The notes: generated from the sequence alone by a model not told the origin. Positions 35,601 to 43,947 are shown, counted from the first letter of the stretch. The stretch: DNA of 64,000 nt from Sabulibacter ruber (GCF_017355955.1 NZ_JAFFID010000005.1:186001-250000), one strand, 5' to 3'. Numbers and translations are program-made.

Positions 35601-36002
35601 ATTGCGAACTCCGCCCGAATCGTGATTCCGTTTGAAGCCGTGGGCACTACCACCGCAGAAGCATACGCCAATACCACCTCAGACCATTTGCCCACCATCG
35701 CTCGGTTTAACCTGGCTGGTCCGTTGGGTGTGGAAGAAGAAAGCTGGGCTGCGGGTTTCCGGGTGTATCCTAATCCTACAAAAGGTACAGTAGCCCTTAA
35801 GTTACCGGCTGAGGCTGCGGCTAAACGAGTAGAGTTAACCCTGTACTCGGTACGGGGCGAGGTTCTGTTGAAAACTTCGGGCACCCAGCAAAACATCACG
35901 GAGCAGCTTTCCCGGAAACTAGGCGCCTCCGCTGCCGGAATGTACCTGGTGAAAGTACAGGCGGGGAGCCAGACGTATCAAACCAGAATCATCAGGAACT
36001 AA
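32667..36002 (+). CDS. T9SS-secreted multidomain endonuclease/exonuclease/phosphatase protein
   Basis: A 1111-residue secreted protein. The signal peptide is residues 1-25 (ending NKASA). A beta-sandwich region follows to about 230, then a Big_5-type Ig domain (about 235-345, PAHGATNVPTRLDLVLTF), an Ig-like stretch (350-455), a choice-of-anchor/cleaved-adhesin domain (about 460-620) and another Ig-like unit. The endonuclease/exonuclease/phosphatase domain (about 739-1025) carries WNIEWFG, the metal Glu in FQEIS, GDYNDD, and terminal SDHLP with catalytic His. The end, from about 1030, is a type A T9SS sorting domain (FRVYPNPTKGTVALKLP ... GMYLVKV). It probably degrades extracellular nucleic acid or a phosphoester. 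It is monocistronic with a terminator. Confidence 0.93.
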   Translation: MRKHLPTCSLLLAALLWFNSNKASAQISLSGGNHQENFDGMGATGTSLPAGWAAIRLSGSKPSGEILNPQVTDGSSNSGAVYNVGTLDASDRAIGTLASESTVPAFGVSLTNASGSDITKLELSGVMEQWRSGSRADRLETVVFEYSTDAANLNSGTWTSVASLDLVEKLVNTTVAEKVDGNDPANRTEISGVITLRLPAGGTIWLRWKDADATGSDGLYALDDFLVKPTYSAVDNAAPTLVSGNPAHGATNVPTRLDLVLTFNEPVTAGTGQLSFVSSNETVSLGVTDADIQFNGNEVTVRNILLKPAQTYSLTIDNAAFKDASGNFYAGIASGSYTFTTSASGTPVLSASVGSFDFPLTQIGITSAVKEYDLSAQYLQEGVTVSVSGPFEISKSLESNVFTSTSLTFSTAELATSKKVYVRFKPSAVAGNTGAITHSTAGGQTITVSLTGTAFNPNVQNFEACGTELPGGWKQYSVAGAQTWGCTTYGRTGNAVQVSGYSSGNQENEDWLISPAIDLTTGYQFPLLSYWTRTNYNGATLRLMVSANYSGSGAPNANGVTWTELKGRFPEANSDAWTETKDIDLSQFKGSNVYIAYVYTSTTSAAARWTLDDFEVKNSVVAPPAVLTSSLNVLANADFGIVSPGTTVEKTFTFSLENVTSGVALEVAAPFSLSKNGADFTQSISFTQAEIASNSFTVRFTAPVAVSKAWSGRVTFWADNLNQQVGYLTGAVLNKDNTFDVVTWNIEWFGSTGNGPSDEDLQKANVKKVIEALDADVYAFQEISNADAFNSLKTLLPAYEGFMSEYASNTQEVAFFYKKATVTEVKRKYLLKGGTGVSNFWASGRYPYLLEVDATVNGVIKRLHLINIHAKANESDTPEAALTAYNRRKDDVRILKDSLDAYYPNASIIMVGDYNDDIDFTVADLTGTTESTYKAFAEDAARYTFATMPLSLAGLRSYVSRENVIDHVLYSNELADFYIANSARIVIPFEAVGTTTAEAYANTTSDHLPTIARFNLAGPLGVEEESWAAGFRVYPNPTKGTVALKLPAEAAAKRVELTLYSVRGEVLLKTSGTQQNITEQLSRKLGASAAGMYLVKVQAGSQTYQTRIIRN

Positions 36003-36020
36003 GAACATAGTAGCCTTCAG

Positions 36021-36054
36021 AAAGCCTGCCGCACCAACCCGGCAGGCTTTTTTT
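36021..36054 (+). terminator. Terminator of the T9SS nuclease gene
   Basis: AAAGCCTGCCG pairs with CGGCAGGCTTT, then a T-run. It starts 19 bp after the stop. Confidence 0.9.
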
Positions 36055-36091
36055 ATGCCCTTAAATTTCCTTACTTACAGGCTGGTTTACT

Positions 36092-36126
36092 CCGTTTCTA
36101 AGCTGTTTTTACTAAATCTGCCTCAA
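36092..36126. repeat. IR38 palindromic element, copy 18
   Basis: CCGTTTCTAAGCTGTTTTTA and AATCTGCCTCAAAC. It ends about 9 bp before the ggt start codon, so it would lie in that gene's 5' leader. Confidence 0.55.
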
Positions 36127-36134
36127 ACCACGCC

Positions 36135-37850
36135 ATGAAAAAGATTTCCCTTTTCCCACTTCTGTATGTTCTGCTTTTCTGCCAGTACATGGGTTGCAAA
36201 CCCGCTGACAAACCCAGTGCTTCCCGTAGCAAGGAGCAAGGCATCACCGGCAGGAAAGGAATGGTGGTGAGTGCCCATCCCGAGGCCTCGCGTATAGGAT
36301 TGGAGATTCTGAAGAAGGGCGGTAACGCGTATGATGCCGCTGTAGCTACCGGATTAGCGTTGGCGGTGGCCTATCCGGTGGCTGGGAACATTGGCGGCGG
36401 TGGATTCCTGGTGTACCGCAAGCACGATGGAGAAACCGGAGCCTTGGATTACCGAGAAAAGGCGCCCAAAGCGGCTACGCGTGATATGTACCTGGATGCC
36501 CAGGGCAATGTGATTGCCAATGCCAGTATCCTGGGGCATTTGGCCGTGGGAGTGCCCGGAGCGGTGGACGGAATGGTCAAAATGCACCAGAAACTGGGAA
36601 GTCTGCCTTGGGCGCAGGTAGTGCAACCGGCCATTGACCTGGCCCGCAACGGGGTAGTCTTAACTGAACGCGAGGCCCGCTTACTTAACGGTGCCAAAGA
36701 AGAATTCCTGAAAGTCAATAAATTCAAACCCAATGTAGTAAGAGATACGCCCTGGCAAAAGGGAGACGTGCTGCACTTGCCTGAACTGGCCAAAACCCTG
36801 GAGCGCATTCGGGATAAAGGGCGGGCAGGGTTCTATGAAGGAGAAACCGCTGACTTGCTGGTGAAGGAAATGAAGCGAGGCAGAGGCATCATCAGTCACC
36901 AGGACCTGGAAGAGTACCAGGCGGTTTGGCGACCTGCAGTTTCAGGCACTTACCGGGGCTATAAAGTGATTTCCATGTCGCCGCCCTCCAGCGGAGGCAT
37001 TGCCCTTCTGCAGTTGCTCCAGATGGTGGAACCGTACGAACTGCGGGAATGGGGCTGGCAGCAACCCAATACCGTGCATGTGATGGTAGAGGCGCAAAGA
37101 AGGGTGTATGCAGACAGGGCGGCTTACCTGGGAGACCCAGATTTCTATAAGGTACCGGTAGCCTCGCTGCTTAACTCAGCTTACCTGAAAAAGCGGATGT
37201 CTACTTTTGATATGGACCGGGCCACGCCTTCCACCCAAATACAGGAAGGGCAACTGCTAGCGCACGAAAGCGACCAAACCACCCATTATTCCATTGTGGA
37301 CCAGTGGGGAAACGCCGCTTCTGTCACTACCACCCTGAACGGGAATTTTGGATCGGCGGTAATGGTAGAAGGCGCTGGTTTCATCCTGAACAATGAAATG
37401 GATGATTTCAGCGTGAAACCGGGCGTGCCTAACATGTTTGGTCTGATTGGCGGAGAGGCTAACGCCATTGTGCCGGGCAAACGCATGCTCAGCTCCATGA
37501 CTCCTACCATTCTGGAAAAAGACGGCAAACTTTTCATGGTAGTAGGTACGCCGGGCGGTTCTACCATTATCACCTCTGTGTTCCAGGCTATTCTGAATGT
37601 AATTGACCATGGCATGGGCATGCAGCAGGCGGTGGCTGCTCCAAGGTTCCACCATCAATGGCTGCCAGACCAAATCCAGTCTGAAGCAACGGCACTTTCG
37701 CCTTCGGTACGGGAAGCGCTGCAGAACAAGGGGCATAAACTGCAGAACAGAGGAAATTACGGCGCGGTAGACGGAATCCTGAAACTCCCAAATGGTCTTT
37801 GGGAAGGAGGCGCGGACCCCAGGGGCGATGATACGGCCATGGGGTACTAA
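36135..37850 (+). CDS. ggt: Gamma-glutamyltransferase lipoprotein
   Basis: A 571-residue N-terminal-nucleophile hydrolase that cleaves gamma-glutamyl bonds, chiefly in glutathione, and is made as a self-cleaving precursor. The signal peptide ends in the lipobox YMGC (Cys21). The family pieces are GGNAYDAAVATGLALAV, NIGGGGFLVYR and PPSSGGIALLQLL. The autocleavage Thr is residue 382 in TTHYS. Next comes GNAASVTTTLN, and near the C-terminus SSMTPTI and GTPGGSTI. Membrane anchoring would place the activity at the cell envelope. The gene follows an IR38 copy by 8 bp. Confidence 0.96.
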   Translation: MKKISLFPLLYVLLFCQYMGCKPADKPSASRSKEQGITGRKGMVVSAHPEASRIGLEILKKGGNAYDAAVATGLALAVAYPVAGNIGGGGFLVYRKHDGETGALDYREKAPKAATRDMYLDAQGNVIANASILGHLAVGVPGAVDGMVKMHQKLGSLPWAQVVQPAIDLARNGVVLTEREARLLNGAKEEFLKVNKFKPNVVRDTPWQKGDVLHLPELAKTLERIRDKGRAGFYEGETADLLVKEMKRGRGIISHQDLEEYQAVWRPAVSGTYRGYKVISMSPPSSGGIALLQLLQMVEPYELREWGWQQPNTVHVMVEAQRRVYADRAAYLGDPDFYKVPVASLLNSAYLKKRMSTFDMDRATPSTQIQEGQLLAHESDQTTHYSIVDQWGNAASVTTTLNGNFGSAVMVEGAGFILNNEMDDFSVKPGVPNMFGLIGGEANAIVPGKRMLSSMTPTILEKDGKLFMVVGTPGGSTIITSVFQAILNVIDHGMGMQQAVAAPRFHHQWLPDQIQSEATALSPSVREALQNKGHKLQNRGNYGAVDGILKLPNGLWEGGADPRGDDTAMGY

Positions 37851-37955
37851 TCTTTTAAAAGTCACAAATTTCAGGCAGCTTTCCTGCAGTACCCCCTAAA
37901 CGGCATGGGGGTACGATGATACTTTCTTGTCTTTTTATTTAGCAATCCCTGTGTT

Positions 37956-37992
37956 CGTTTTGGGCTTTATTTTATAAAAAAGTTCAAAAATG
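37956..37992. repeat. IR38 palindromic element, copy 19 (diverged)
   Basis: CGTTTTGGGCTTTATTTTA is a good left half; the right half AAAAAGTTCAAAAATG is weak. A further inverted pair, AGTTCAAAAATGTAAC (from 37981) and GTTACATTTTTG (from 38067), surrounds the rest of this 355-bp interval before the porP-like gene. Confidence 0.45.
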
Positions 37993-38205
37993 TAACTTCT
38001 TTGTAGTATGTAATTCTATTGTTAATCAATAATTTACATAAGTCTGCTTGCAGATGTGAAGATAAGGTTACATTTTTGATGAACTTTAGTGGGAGGTGAA
38101 TAGTTGTTTCAACATTAATTGCACCTACAATAACTTTAAAAGTATAGCTTATCTTCTATTTCTAGCACAACTAATTAAAATCCCTTTATTAACACGTTAC
38201 GCATA

Positions 38206-39111
38206 ATGAATCTGAAGCACATTGTTGCTGTTGGCTTGCTATTGCTTGTTGCCAGCATTTCCAAGGCCCAAGTGACACCTCAGCGAATGGTGATCCCACG
38301 TTTATACCAGCAGAACTACTTTTACCTGAACCCGGCATTTGCCGGCGCAGAAGGCAGAAGAGAGGTTGGCTTGAACGGACACCTTAACTCCATTACTGGT
38401 AACTCCTCATCGGCTCCTTTGTCTGTCATAGCGCATTATCAGGGGTATGTAAGCAAAGAAAACCCCAACGGAATTGGCGTTGTAGCCATGTATGATCAGT
38501 TTGGTCCATATTGGTTAGGAAAAATCGGGTTTTCTTATGCCAAGCGTTTCCGGTTAGGGGAGCAAAGCAGCCTTTCTTTTGGTGCCCAGTTGGCAGCAGA
38601 GTACTTCAACGTAGACTTAGCTGAGTTGACCCGTGGCGAAGAGAAGAAAATGGTAGGCCATGACAATGACCTGAGACCAGACGTAGACGCCGGTTTTTGG
38701 CTGAAGATCCGTAACTTCTATGCGGGTGGTTCCGTGGCCAGCATTCTGCAGCCTACCTATAACCTGGTAGGCGTTGCCGAGCACGAAGGTGTACGGGAAA
38801 TGATTCTGACTGCCGGTTACAAGTTCTCCTTCGCCCCTGAGTTTAGCCTGACACCATCGGTGTTAATGAACAAGCCATTGAAAGGCGGAGAGCAGGAATA
38901 CCATTTTGGGGCTGTGGCTAACGCCAAGTTCCTGACCGGTGGGGTTATCTACAGAGGCCAGTTTGATGAAGTAGCCCCCTGGACGGTATCTGCTGGTGTG
39001 AACATCAAAGACAACGTACAGCTGACTACTTCTTATGACATTACCAAAGAGACTGCCGGGGTGGCCAAACCAGATGCCCAGGTAGAAGCCAACCTACGCA
39101 TTAGGTTTTAA
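38206..39111 (+). CDS. PorP/SprF family type IX secretion protein
   Basis: A 301-residue outer-membrane protein with signal peptide (about 1-22, ending SKAQ). The mature start LYQQNYFYLNPAFAGAEG is the family hallmark, followed by alternating beta-strands ending in LRIRF, a typical barrel C-terminus. PorP/SprF proteins act in type IX secretion and gliding, often attaching a specific adhesin or C-terminal domain class. No other T9SS core gene lies beside it, so it is an orphan member; a T9SS cargo lies 2.2 kb upstream. Confidence 0.92.
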   Translation: MNLKHIVAVGLLLLVASISKAQVTPQRMVIPRLYQQNYFYLNPAFAGAEGRREVGLNGHLNSITGNSSSAPLSVIAHYQGYVSKENPNGIGVVAMYDQFGPYWLGKIGFSYAKRFRLGEQSSLSFGAQLAAEYFNVDLAELTRGEEKKMVGHDNDLRPDVDAGFWLKIRNFYAGGSVASILQPTYNLVGVAEHEGVREMILTAGYKFSFAPEFSLTPSVLMNKPLKGGEQEYHFGAVANAKFLTGGVIYRGQFDEVAPWTVSAGVNIKDNVQLTTSYDITKETAGVAKPDAQVEANLRIRF

Positions 39112-39131
39112 GTAAGCAGTACATACAGAAT

Positions 39132-39170
39132 AAAAGAGCGGGCTTGCCTTATGGCAAGCCCGCTCTTTTT
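39132..39170 (+). terminator. Terminator of the porP-like gene
   Basis: AAAAGAGCGGGCTTGCC with its complement, then a T-run. Very strong stem. Confidence 0.9.
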
Positions 39171-39252
39171 GCATTATAGGCAACGTTAGGTAACTTACCA
39201 ATACAACAATGGCAGAAGGGGAGGGTAGAAGGGGAACACAAAACCTATTGTC

Positions 39253-40425
39253 ATGGAGCTCTCATACATCCTGAACGAACTAGCCGAGGACCGGACCGCG
39301 TACTTTAATGCCGTGGCGCCTCCCATCATGCAGACCAGCAATTTTGCGAGCCGTACGGTGGCCGAGATGCGCCATAAACTGCAGAATGAAACCGAATCTG
39401 ATTTCTATACTCGCGGCAATAACCCTACGGTGCGGATGCTGGAGCAGAAAATTGCAGCCTTGGAGGGAACCGAGGAGGCGATAGCCTTTGGCAGTGGTAT
39501 GGGAGCTGTTTCCGCGGCGGTTTTGTCTCAGGTGAAAGCCGGTGATCATGTGGTCTGCGTGAAAAGGCCTTATACCGGGGCCAATAAATTGATGCGCCAC
39601 TTGCTGCCTCGGTTTGGGGTGGAAGTCACCATGGTAGACGGAAGAGAGATCCAGAACTTCTTCCAGGCTGCCAAGGAGAATACCACCCTTTTTTATCTGG
39701 AAAGCCCCAGCTCTTTTACGTTTGAATTACAGGATATTGAAGCCATCACCGCCTTTGCACGGGAAAGAGGTATTAGCACAGTGATTGACAACAGCTTTGC
39801 CTCACCCTTGTTCCAGAGCCCCGCCGCCATGGGGGTAGATCTGGTGGTACATTCGGCAACCAAATACATTAGTGGGCACGGAGATGTGCTGGGAGGCATT
39901 GTGTGCGGCAGCCGCGAACGTATTAACCGGATATTCCTGTCTGAATACATGACCCTGGGCGCAGTGCTATCACCGCATGATGCCTGGCTCCTGGTCCGGG
40001 GACTCAGAACCTTGCCCATCAGGATGGAGCGGGTAGCTCAAACAACCCGGCAGGTGGTGGCTTTCCTGCAGCAGCGAAAAGAAGTGGCTGAGGTTATCTG
40101 GCCTTTTCTGCCAAACCATCCGCAGTACCAGCTGGCCAGAAAGCAGATGCGGAACAACACCGGGCAATTCTCCATCCGGTTGCAGGCTGATACCCTTGAG
40201 CAGGTAGAAACGTTCTGCGATAGCCTGCAGCACTTCACCATGGCAGCTTCCTGGGGCGGGTATGAATCCCTGATCTTCCCCGTTGCCGCGTCTTACACTT
40301 CCGGAGGGTTCAAGCCTTCTCTGCCGTTCACCTTCATCCGGTTCTACATAGGCCTGGAAGATGCGGAATACCTGATGAGGGATTTGGAACAGGCTTTTCA
40401 GAAAATGAATCAACAGCCGTTTTAG
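39253..40425 (+). CDS. Cys/Met metabolism PLP-dependent enzyme (cystathionine gamma-synthase/lyase-like)
   Basis: A 390-residue enzyme of the Cys/Met trans-sulfuration fold. Visible are YTRGNNPTVRMLEQKIAALE with the cofactor-phosphate Tyr/Arg, GSGMGAVSAAVL, the Asp of VIDNSFASP, and the PLP lysine 204 in HSATKYISGHGDV. The C-terminal part carries the Arg binding the substrate carboxylate near FIRFYIGLED. The members (synthase, beta-lyase, gamma-lyase, O-acetylhomoserine sulfhydrylase) cannot be told apart from sequence alone. The last codons CAG-CCG-TTT-TAG lie inside IR38 copy 20, so that element supplies the stop codon. Confidence 0.9.
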   Translation: MELSYILNELAEDRTAYFNAVAPPIMQTSNFASRTVAEMRHKLQNETESDFYTRGNNPTVRMLEQKIAALEGTEEAIAFGSGMGAVSAAVLSQVKAGDHVVCVKRPYTGANKLMRHLLPRFGVEVTMVDGREIQNFFQAAKENTTLFYLESPSSFTFELQDIEAITAFARERGISTVIDNSFASPLFQSPAAMGVDLVVHSATKYISGHGDVLGGIVCGSRERINRIFLSEYMTLGAVLSPHDAWLLVRGLRTLPIRMERVAQTTRQVVAFLQQRKEVAEVIWPFLPNHPQYQLARKQMRNNTGQFSIRLQADTLEQVETFCDSLQHFTMAASWGGYESLIFPVAASYTSGGFKPSLPFTFIRFYIGLEDAEYLMRDLEQAFQKMNQQPF

Positions 40426-40455
40426 AGCTATTTTCCAGAAAAGGCAATAAAAAAG
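40417..40455. repeat. IR38 palindromic element, copy 20 (overlaps a stop codon)
   Basis: CCGTTTTAGAGCTATTTTCC and AGAAAAGGCAATAAAAAA. The TAG stop of the PLP-enzyme gene is part of the left arm. It runs directly into the terminator. Confidence 0.7.
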
Positions 40456-40485
40456 ACCACTACTTATGGGTAGTGGCCTTTTTTG
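40451..40485. terminator. Bidirectional terminator between PLP enzyme and Prc
   Basis: CCACTAC pairs with GTAGTGG, with A- and T-runs. It lies between convergent genes. Confidence 0.85.
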
Positions 40486-40498
40486 TTTATGGGCAGAA

Positions 40499-42607
40499 TT
40501 ACATACCGCTTCTCAGGATAGAAACTGCTTCCTGGATGTACAGGTCCTTCTTGGCGTTGCGGGTGAAGGCCTGGAATCTGGCTGAGGCAGCGGTGTCGCT
40601 GGCCAACTTAGCCATGTCTGGCTTAAGGGTGGCAACGTCTAACTGCGGAATGTTTTTCCGGAGGTTTTCCAGTTTCTTAGACTCCTCTTGCGCGCGGCGC
40701 TCCTCCGCCAGGTAAGTGGTCAGTTTAAGGGAGCGAGTAGAAGTCTCGGTTCTCTCTTTCAGACGAAGCGCGTTGTCGTTGATCAGCTTGAACGTTGGGC
40801 TGGCCTCAATTTTAGATTTAGCAGTAACTTTCAGCTTATCAATCGGGAAATTCTGGCTGTTCCAGGCGTTGAATCTGGCTGGCTGAATCTCATCGAACGG
40901 AAGCGCATATTCCTGCTCTTTCTCGCCGTATTTCAGGTACGTATAGGTATCTGGCAGCACTACATCTGGGGTTACCCCGCGCAACTGCACGGTTTTCCCG
41001 CTGATGCGGTAGTACTTCTGGGTAGTCAGTTTCAGGTGACCCAGTGGTTTCACGGCATCAAAAGAAGCCGGCAACACCTGGTCCAGGTCAAAGAACTGCT
41101 GCACGGTACCTTTACCGTAAGTAGAGCTACCCACAATAAGACCGCGTTTGTAGTCCTGGATAGCGGCGGCCATGATCTCAGACGCCGAGGCGCTGTTCTC
41201 GTTCACCAGCACCACCAACGGACCACCAAACTGTACCTGGGCATCTCTGTCTTCCAGCACCGCAGCAGGGCCATTCGCCGATTTTACCTGCACTACCGGG
41301 CCAGACTTGATGAACAAGCCTACCATGTCTACCACGTCTTGCAAAGAACCACCGCCGTTGTTCCGCAGGTCAAGGATAATGCCCTGGGCGTTCTCGGCTT
41401 TCAGTTTTTCCACCTCCGCGGCTACGTCTTTCCCGCTGTTGCGTCCGCCCTGGTTTTTGAAGTCAGCGTAGAATGCAGGCAAATGGATGTACCCGATTGG
41501 TTTCTGGCCTTTGATGAGCAGTGATTTGGCGTAGCCTTCTTCCCTAACCACCACGTCACGGATGATAGGAATCACTTTCATGGTGCCGTCTACTTTTTTC
41601 ACGTGCAGGCGAACCTCGGTGCCTTTTTTACCTCTGATGAGGGAAACGGCTTTGTCAATGCGCATGCCCGAGATGTCTACCGGCTGCTGGTTGCCCTGGG
41701 CTACTTTCAGGATCACGTCGCCGGGTTTCAACTCACCTTGCAGGTAAGACGGGCTACCCGGGGTAATTTCAGAAACTTTGATCACCCCGTCTTTTTCCTG
41801 CAACAGGGCACCAATACCCTCTAAACGTCCGGAGAACTCGTAGTCAAAGTCCTCTTTCTCTTTAGGCGCGTAGTACTCAGTGTGCGGATCGTAGATGTTG
41901 GCGAAGGAGTTCAGGTAAGAAGAACGCCAGTCTTCGTTCTCCAGCTGGCCCATGCGCTTGAACAGGTCATCGTAGTTTTCTTTGAGCTTTTTGCGGGCAT
42001 CGGCCTCAATCTCCTGCTGGGTTTTCTTAGGCTCTTTGGAGGCGGCAGAATCAGCTTTCTGCTGGCTGTCAATGGCATCGGCCACTCTGATGAGGGCCTG
42101 GTATTTGAGGTATTTTCGCCATTCTTCCTTCAAAGCAGCAGGAGAGGTGGCAAACTTCAGTTTCTCTGGCTTCACCTCAATGGTTTCCTCGGTGGTGAAA
42201 TCAAAAGGTTTTTCCAGGATCTCTTTGTAGTAGCCCTCGGCCTCTTTCAGGCGTTTCTGGAAGATGGTCATGGACAAGTCAAAGAACTTGAAAGATCCGT
42301 TCTTGAACTCATCGTCCAGCTGGGTCTGGTAGGCTCTCAGTTGGTCCACGTCTGACTGCAGCAGGAATTTCTTGTTGTAGTCCAGGCGCTCCAGGTAGAG
42401 GTCAAACGCTTTTTTGGAAAAATTATCATCTAAGCGCTCCGGCGAGTAGTGAGCAGAGCTCAATCCTTGCACGAGCACTTTCGTCAGCACTTCGTTTTTC
42501 TGGTCCTTTAGAGCACCATCCGTCTCCAGCAGCTTATAGGAGGCAATGCCAAATACCACAGAGGCGGCAGTACCGTAAGCGACCAGTTTTGTCTTGAATG
42601 AAAACAT
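40499..42607 (-). CDS. prc: Tail-specific (carboxy-terminal processing) protease, S41
   Basis: A 702-residue periplasmic protease of the Prc/Tsp type. There is one N-terminal membrane or signal segment (VAYGTAASVVFGIASYKLL) and a helical N-domain to about 230. A PDZ domain follows (about 250-335, IGALLQEKDGVIKVSEITPGSPSYL region). The S41 core has its nucleophile in ENSASASEIMA and Lys in GSSTYGKGTVQ. A C-terminal DUF3340-like helical domain ends the protein. It cuts proteins at non-polar C-termini. The start ATG fits a lone -7 box just upstream on the minus strand. Confidence 0.95.
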   Translation of the reverse strand: MFSFKTKLVAYGTAASVVFGIASYKLLETDGALKDQKNEVLTKVLVQGLSSAHYSPERLDDNFSKKAFDLYLERLDYNKKFLLQSDVDQLRAYQTQLDDEFKNGSFKFFDLSMTIFQKRLKEAEGYYKEILEKPFDFTTEETIEVKPEKLKFATSPAALKEEWRKYLKYQALIRVADAIDSQQKADSAASKEPKKTQQEIEADARKKLKENYDDLFKRMGQLENEDWRSSYLNSFANIYDPHTEYYAPKEKEDFDYEFSGRLEGIGALLQEKDGVIKVSEITPGSPSYLQGELKPGDVILKVAQGNQQPVDISGMRIDKAVSLIRGKKGTEVRLHVKKVDGTMKVIPIIRDVVVREEGYAKSLLIKGQKPIGYIHLPAFYADFKNQGGRNSGKDVAAEVEKLKAENAQGIILDLRNNGGGSLQDVVDMVGLFIKSGPVVQVKSANGPAAVLEDRDAQVQFGGPLVVLVNENSASASEIMAAAIQDYKRGLIVGSSTYGKGTVQQFFDLDQVLPASFDAVKPLGHLKLTTQKYYRISGKTVQLRGVTPDVVLPDTYTYLKYGEKEQEYALPFDEIQPARFNAWNSQNFPIDKLKVTAKSKIEASPTFKLINDNALRLKERTETSTRSLKLTTYLAEERRAQEESKKLENLRKNIPQLDVATLKPDMAKLASDTAASARFQAFTRNAKKDLYIQEAVSILRSGM

Positions 42608-42641
42608 ATTAAGTCTGTAGTAATGTCAGTTAGTGTATATA

Positions 42642-42649
42642 CAAAAGTA
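42642..42649 (-). promoter_or_regulatory. Candidate -7 box of prc
   Basis: On the minus strand TACTTTTG fits TAnnTTTG, about 35 bp before the start codon. No clear -33 box. Apart from this box the 334-bp divergent interval 42608-42941 shows no repeat or ORF. Confidence 0.4.
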
Positions 42650-42941
42650 GTGCCTGATTTGTAGGAGCATTACTCACTTAAACGTACACCCTACACAGAA
42701 AGGTGTACCTCTCAGGGGATAATTTATAAAAGAATTGCAAGTAAGCAGAACCTGGCAGTTCTGATACTTTTTGCCCCTCTTTTTTTTAACAACCGACAGG
42801 TGGTATTTGTTTCTCTTTGAGCATCAAGAGCCTGAAAACAAAAGGTCAGATGCAGACAATTTTGGGAAAGGTGATGTGGAATTTTTCTGGTAATGGCATC
42901 ATGGGGGAAAGGACACAATCTTATACCCAAACGCAAGCACC

Positions 42942-43784
42942 ATGGAAACCAACACAACCCACCCCGCCACCCTAGATGACATGATTTTTGAAGGCCGCAA
43001 CAAAGCCTACGGGGCCTACGTGCTCCGCAAGCTGTATAACCGGCATATCACCCAGGCTTCTTTGTATGCCATTACTATCTCGCTCATCGGGTTTTCCATT
43101 CCCACGGTGGCCAACATGCTGTCAGAAAAGGCACCTGTGATAGCCGCCAAAACAGATTCAGGCATCATTAAGATTACCCCAGTGGAGTTGCCATTGGTAG
43201 AAGAAGCGAAACAGGTGAAGCCTGAGCCACCTGCGGCCCCAGCCAAACCCTCGGCCCCAACAGTGAAGAATACCACCATCAAAGTAGTAGAAGATTCTAA
43301 GCCCGTGGTTGATGAAGTGCCCAGCCAGGATCAGCTTAAAGAAGCCAACTCAGGATTGGAAACTACTCCCGGTGACGGCAGCGGGAACCTGAACAACCCA
43401 GAACCCACCGGAGGAACCGGCACCGGCACCGGTGATGGAACCGGCTCTACTTCTGGTGCCGCCGAGACAACGGTCTTTGTAAGCGTGGAGCATATGCCCG
43501 AGTTTGACGGCGGCTTATCTAAACTGATGGAGTATGTAGGCAAAAATCTGCGCTACCCCAGAGCGGCTCAGGCCCACGGAGTGGAGGGAACGGTAGTGGT
43601 GAGTTTTGTAGTCTCCACCACCGGCGACATTACCGATATTCAGGTGCTCAAAGGGCTGGGCTACGGCACCGAGGATGAAGCCATCAGGGTCATGAAGAAA
43701 CTGCCCCGCTGGAAACCCGGTTACCAGAACGGAAGATCGGTTCCGGTGAGAATGACCTTGCCCATCCGGCTGGAACTGAAATAA
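42942..43784 (+). CDS. TonB family energy transducer
   Basis: A 280-residue inner-membrane-anchored protein. The cytosolic N-terminus has the Bacteroidota phrase DDMIFEGRNKAYGAYVLRKLY. One membrane segment lies near 42-62. A long Pro/Lys/Gly/Thr-rich spacer crosses the periplasm, with GTGTGTGDGTGSTSG repeats. The C-terminal TonB domain (about 190-280) runs from MPEFDGGLSKLMEYVGKNL to WKPGYQNGRSVPVRMTLPI. It transfers proton-motive force to outer-membrane receptors. No ExbB/ExbD lies next to it. Confidence 0.93.
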   Translation: METNTTHPATLDDMIFEGRNKAYGAYVLRKLYNRHITQASLYAITISLIGFSIPTVANMLSEKAPVIAAKTDSGIIKITPVELPLVEEAKQVKPEPPAAPAKPSAPTVKNTTIKVVEDSKPVVDEVPSQDQLKEANSGLETTPGDGSGNLNNPEPTGGTGTGTGDGTGSTSGAAETTVFVSVEHMPEFDGGLSKLMEYVGKNLRYPRAAQAHGVEGTVVVSFVVSTTGDITDIQVLKGLGYGTEDEAIRVMKKLPRWKPGYQNGRSVPVRMTLPIRLELK

Positions 43785-43810
43785 GATCGCTTAATCGGTT
43801 CTTTGTATAA

Positions 43811-43866
43811 CCAGTGTCCTGTTTTTGCTCCGTATTTCCTAAAACGGGCTGAAAACAGGACACTGG
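43811..43866. repeat. IR38 palindromic element, copy 21, with long outer stem
   Basis: Core copy at 43818-43859, extended by perfect 15-bp outer arms CCAGTGTCCTGTTTT and AAAACAGGACACTGG. Located 27 bp after the tonB stop. Confidence 0.9.
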
Positions 43867-43891
43867 CCCTTCTCAGGAGAAGTATAAAAAC

Positions 43892-43929
43892 AGAAAAGCC
43901 CCATCTCAAACCAGAGGCGGGGCTTTTCC
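43892..43929. terminator. Terminator of the YflT-like gene
   Basis: AAAAGCCCC pairs with GGGGCTTTT across about 16 nt, 19 bp beyond the minus-strand stop. Confidence 0.75.
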
Positions 43930-43947
43930 AGGAGGAGTGTCTAACGA

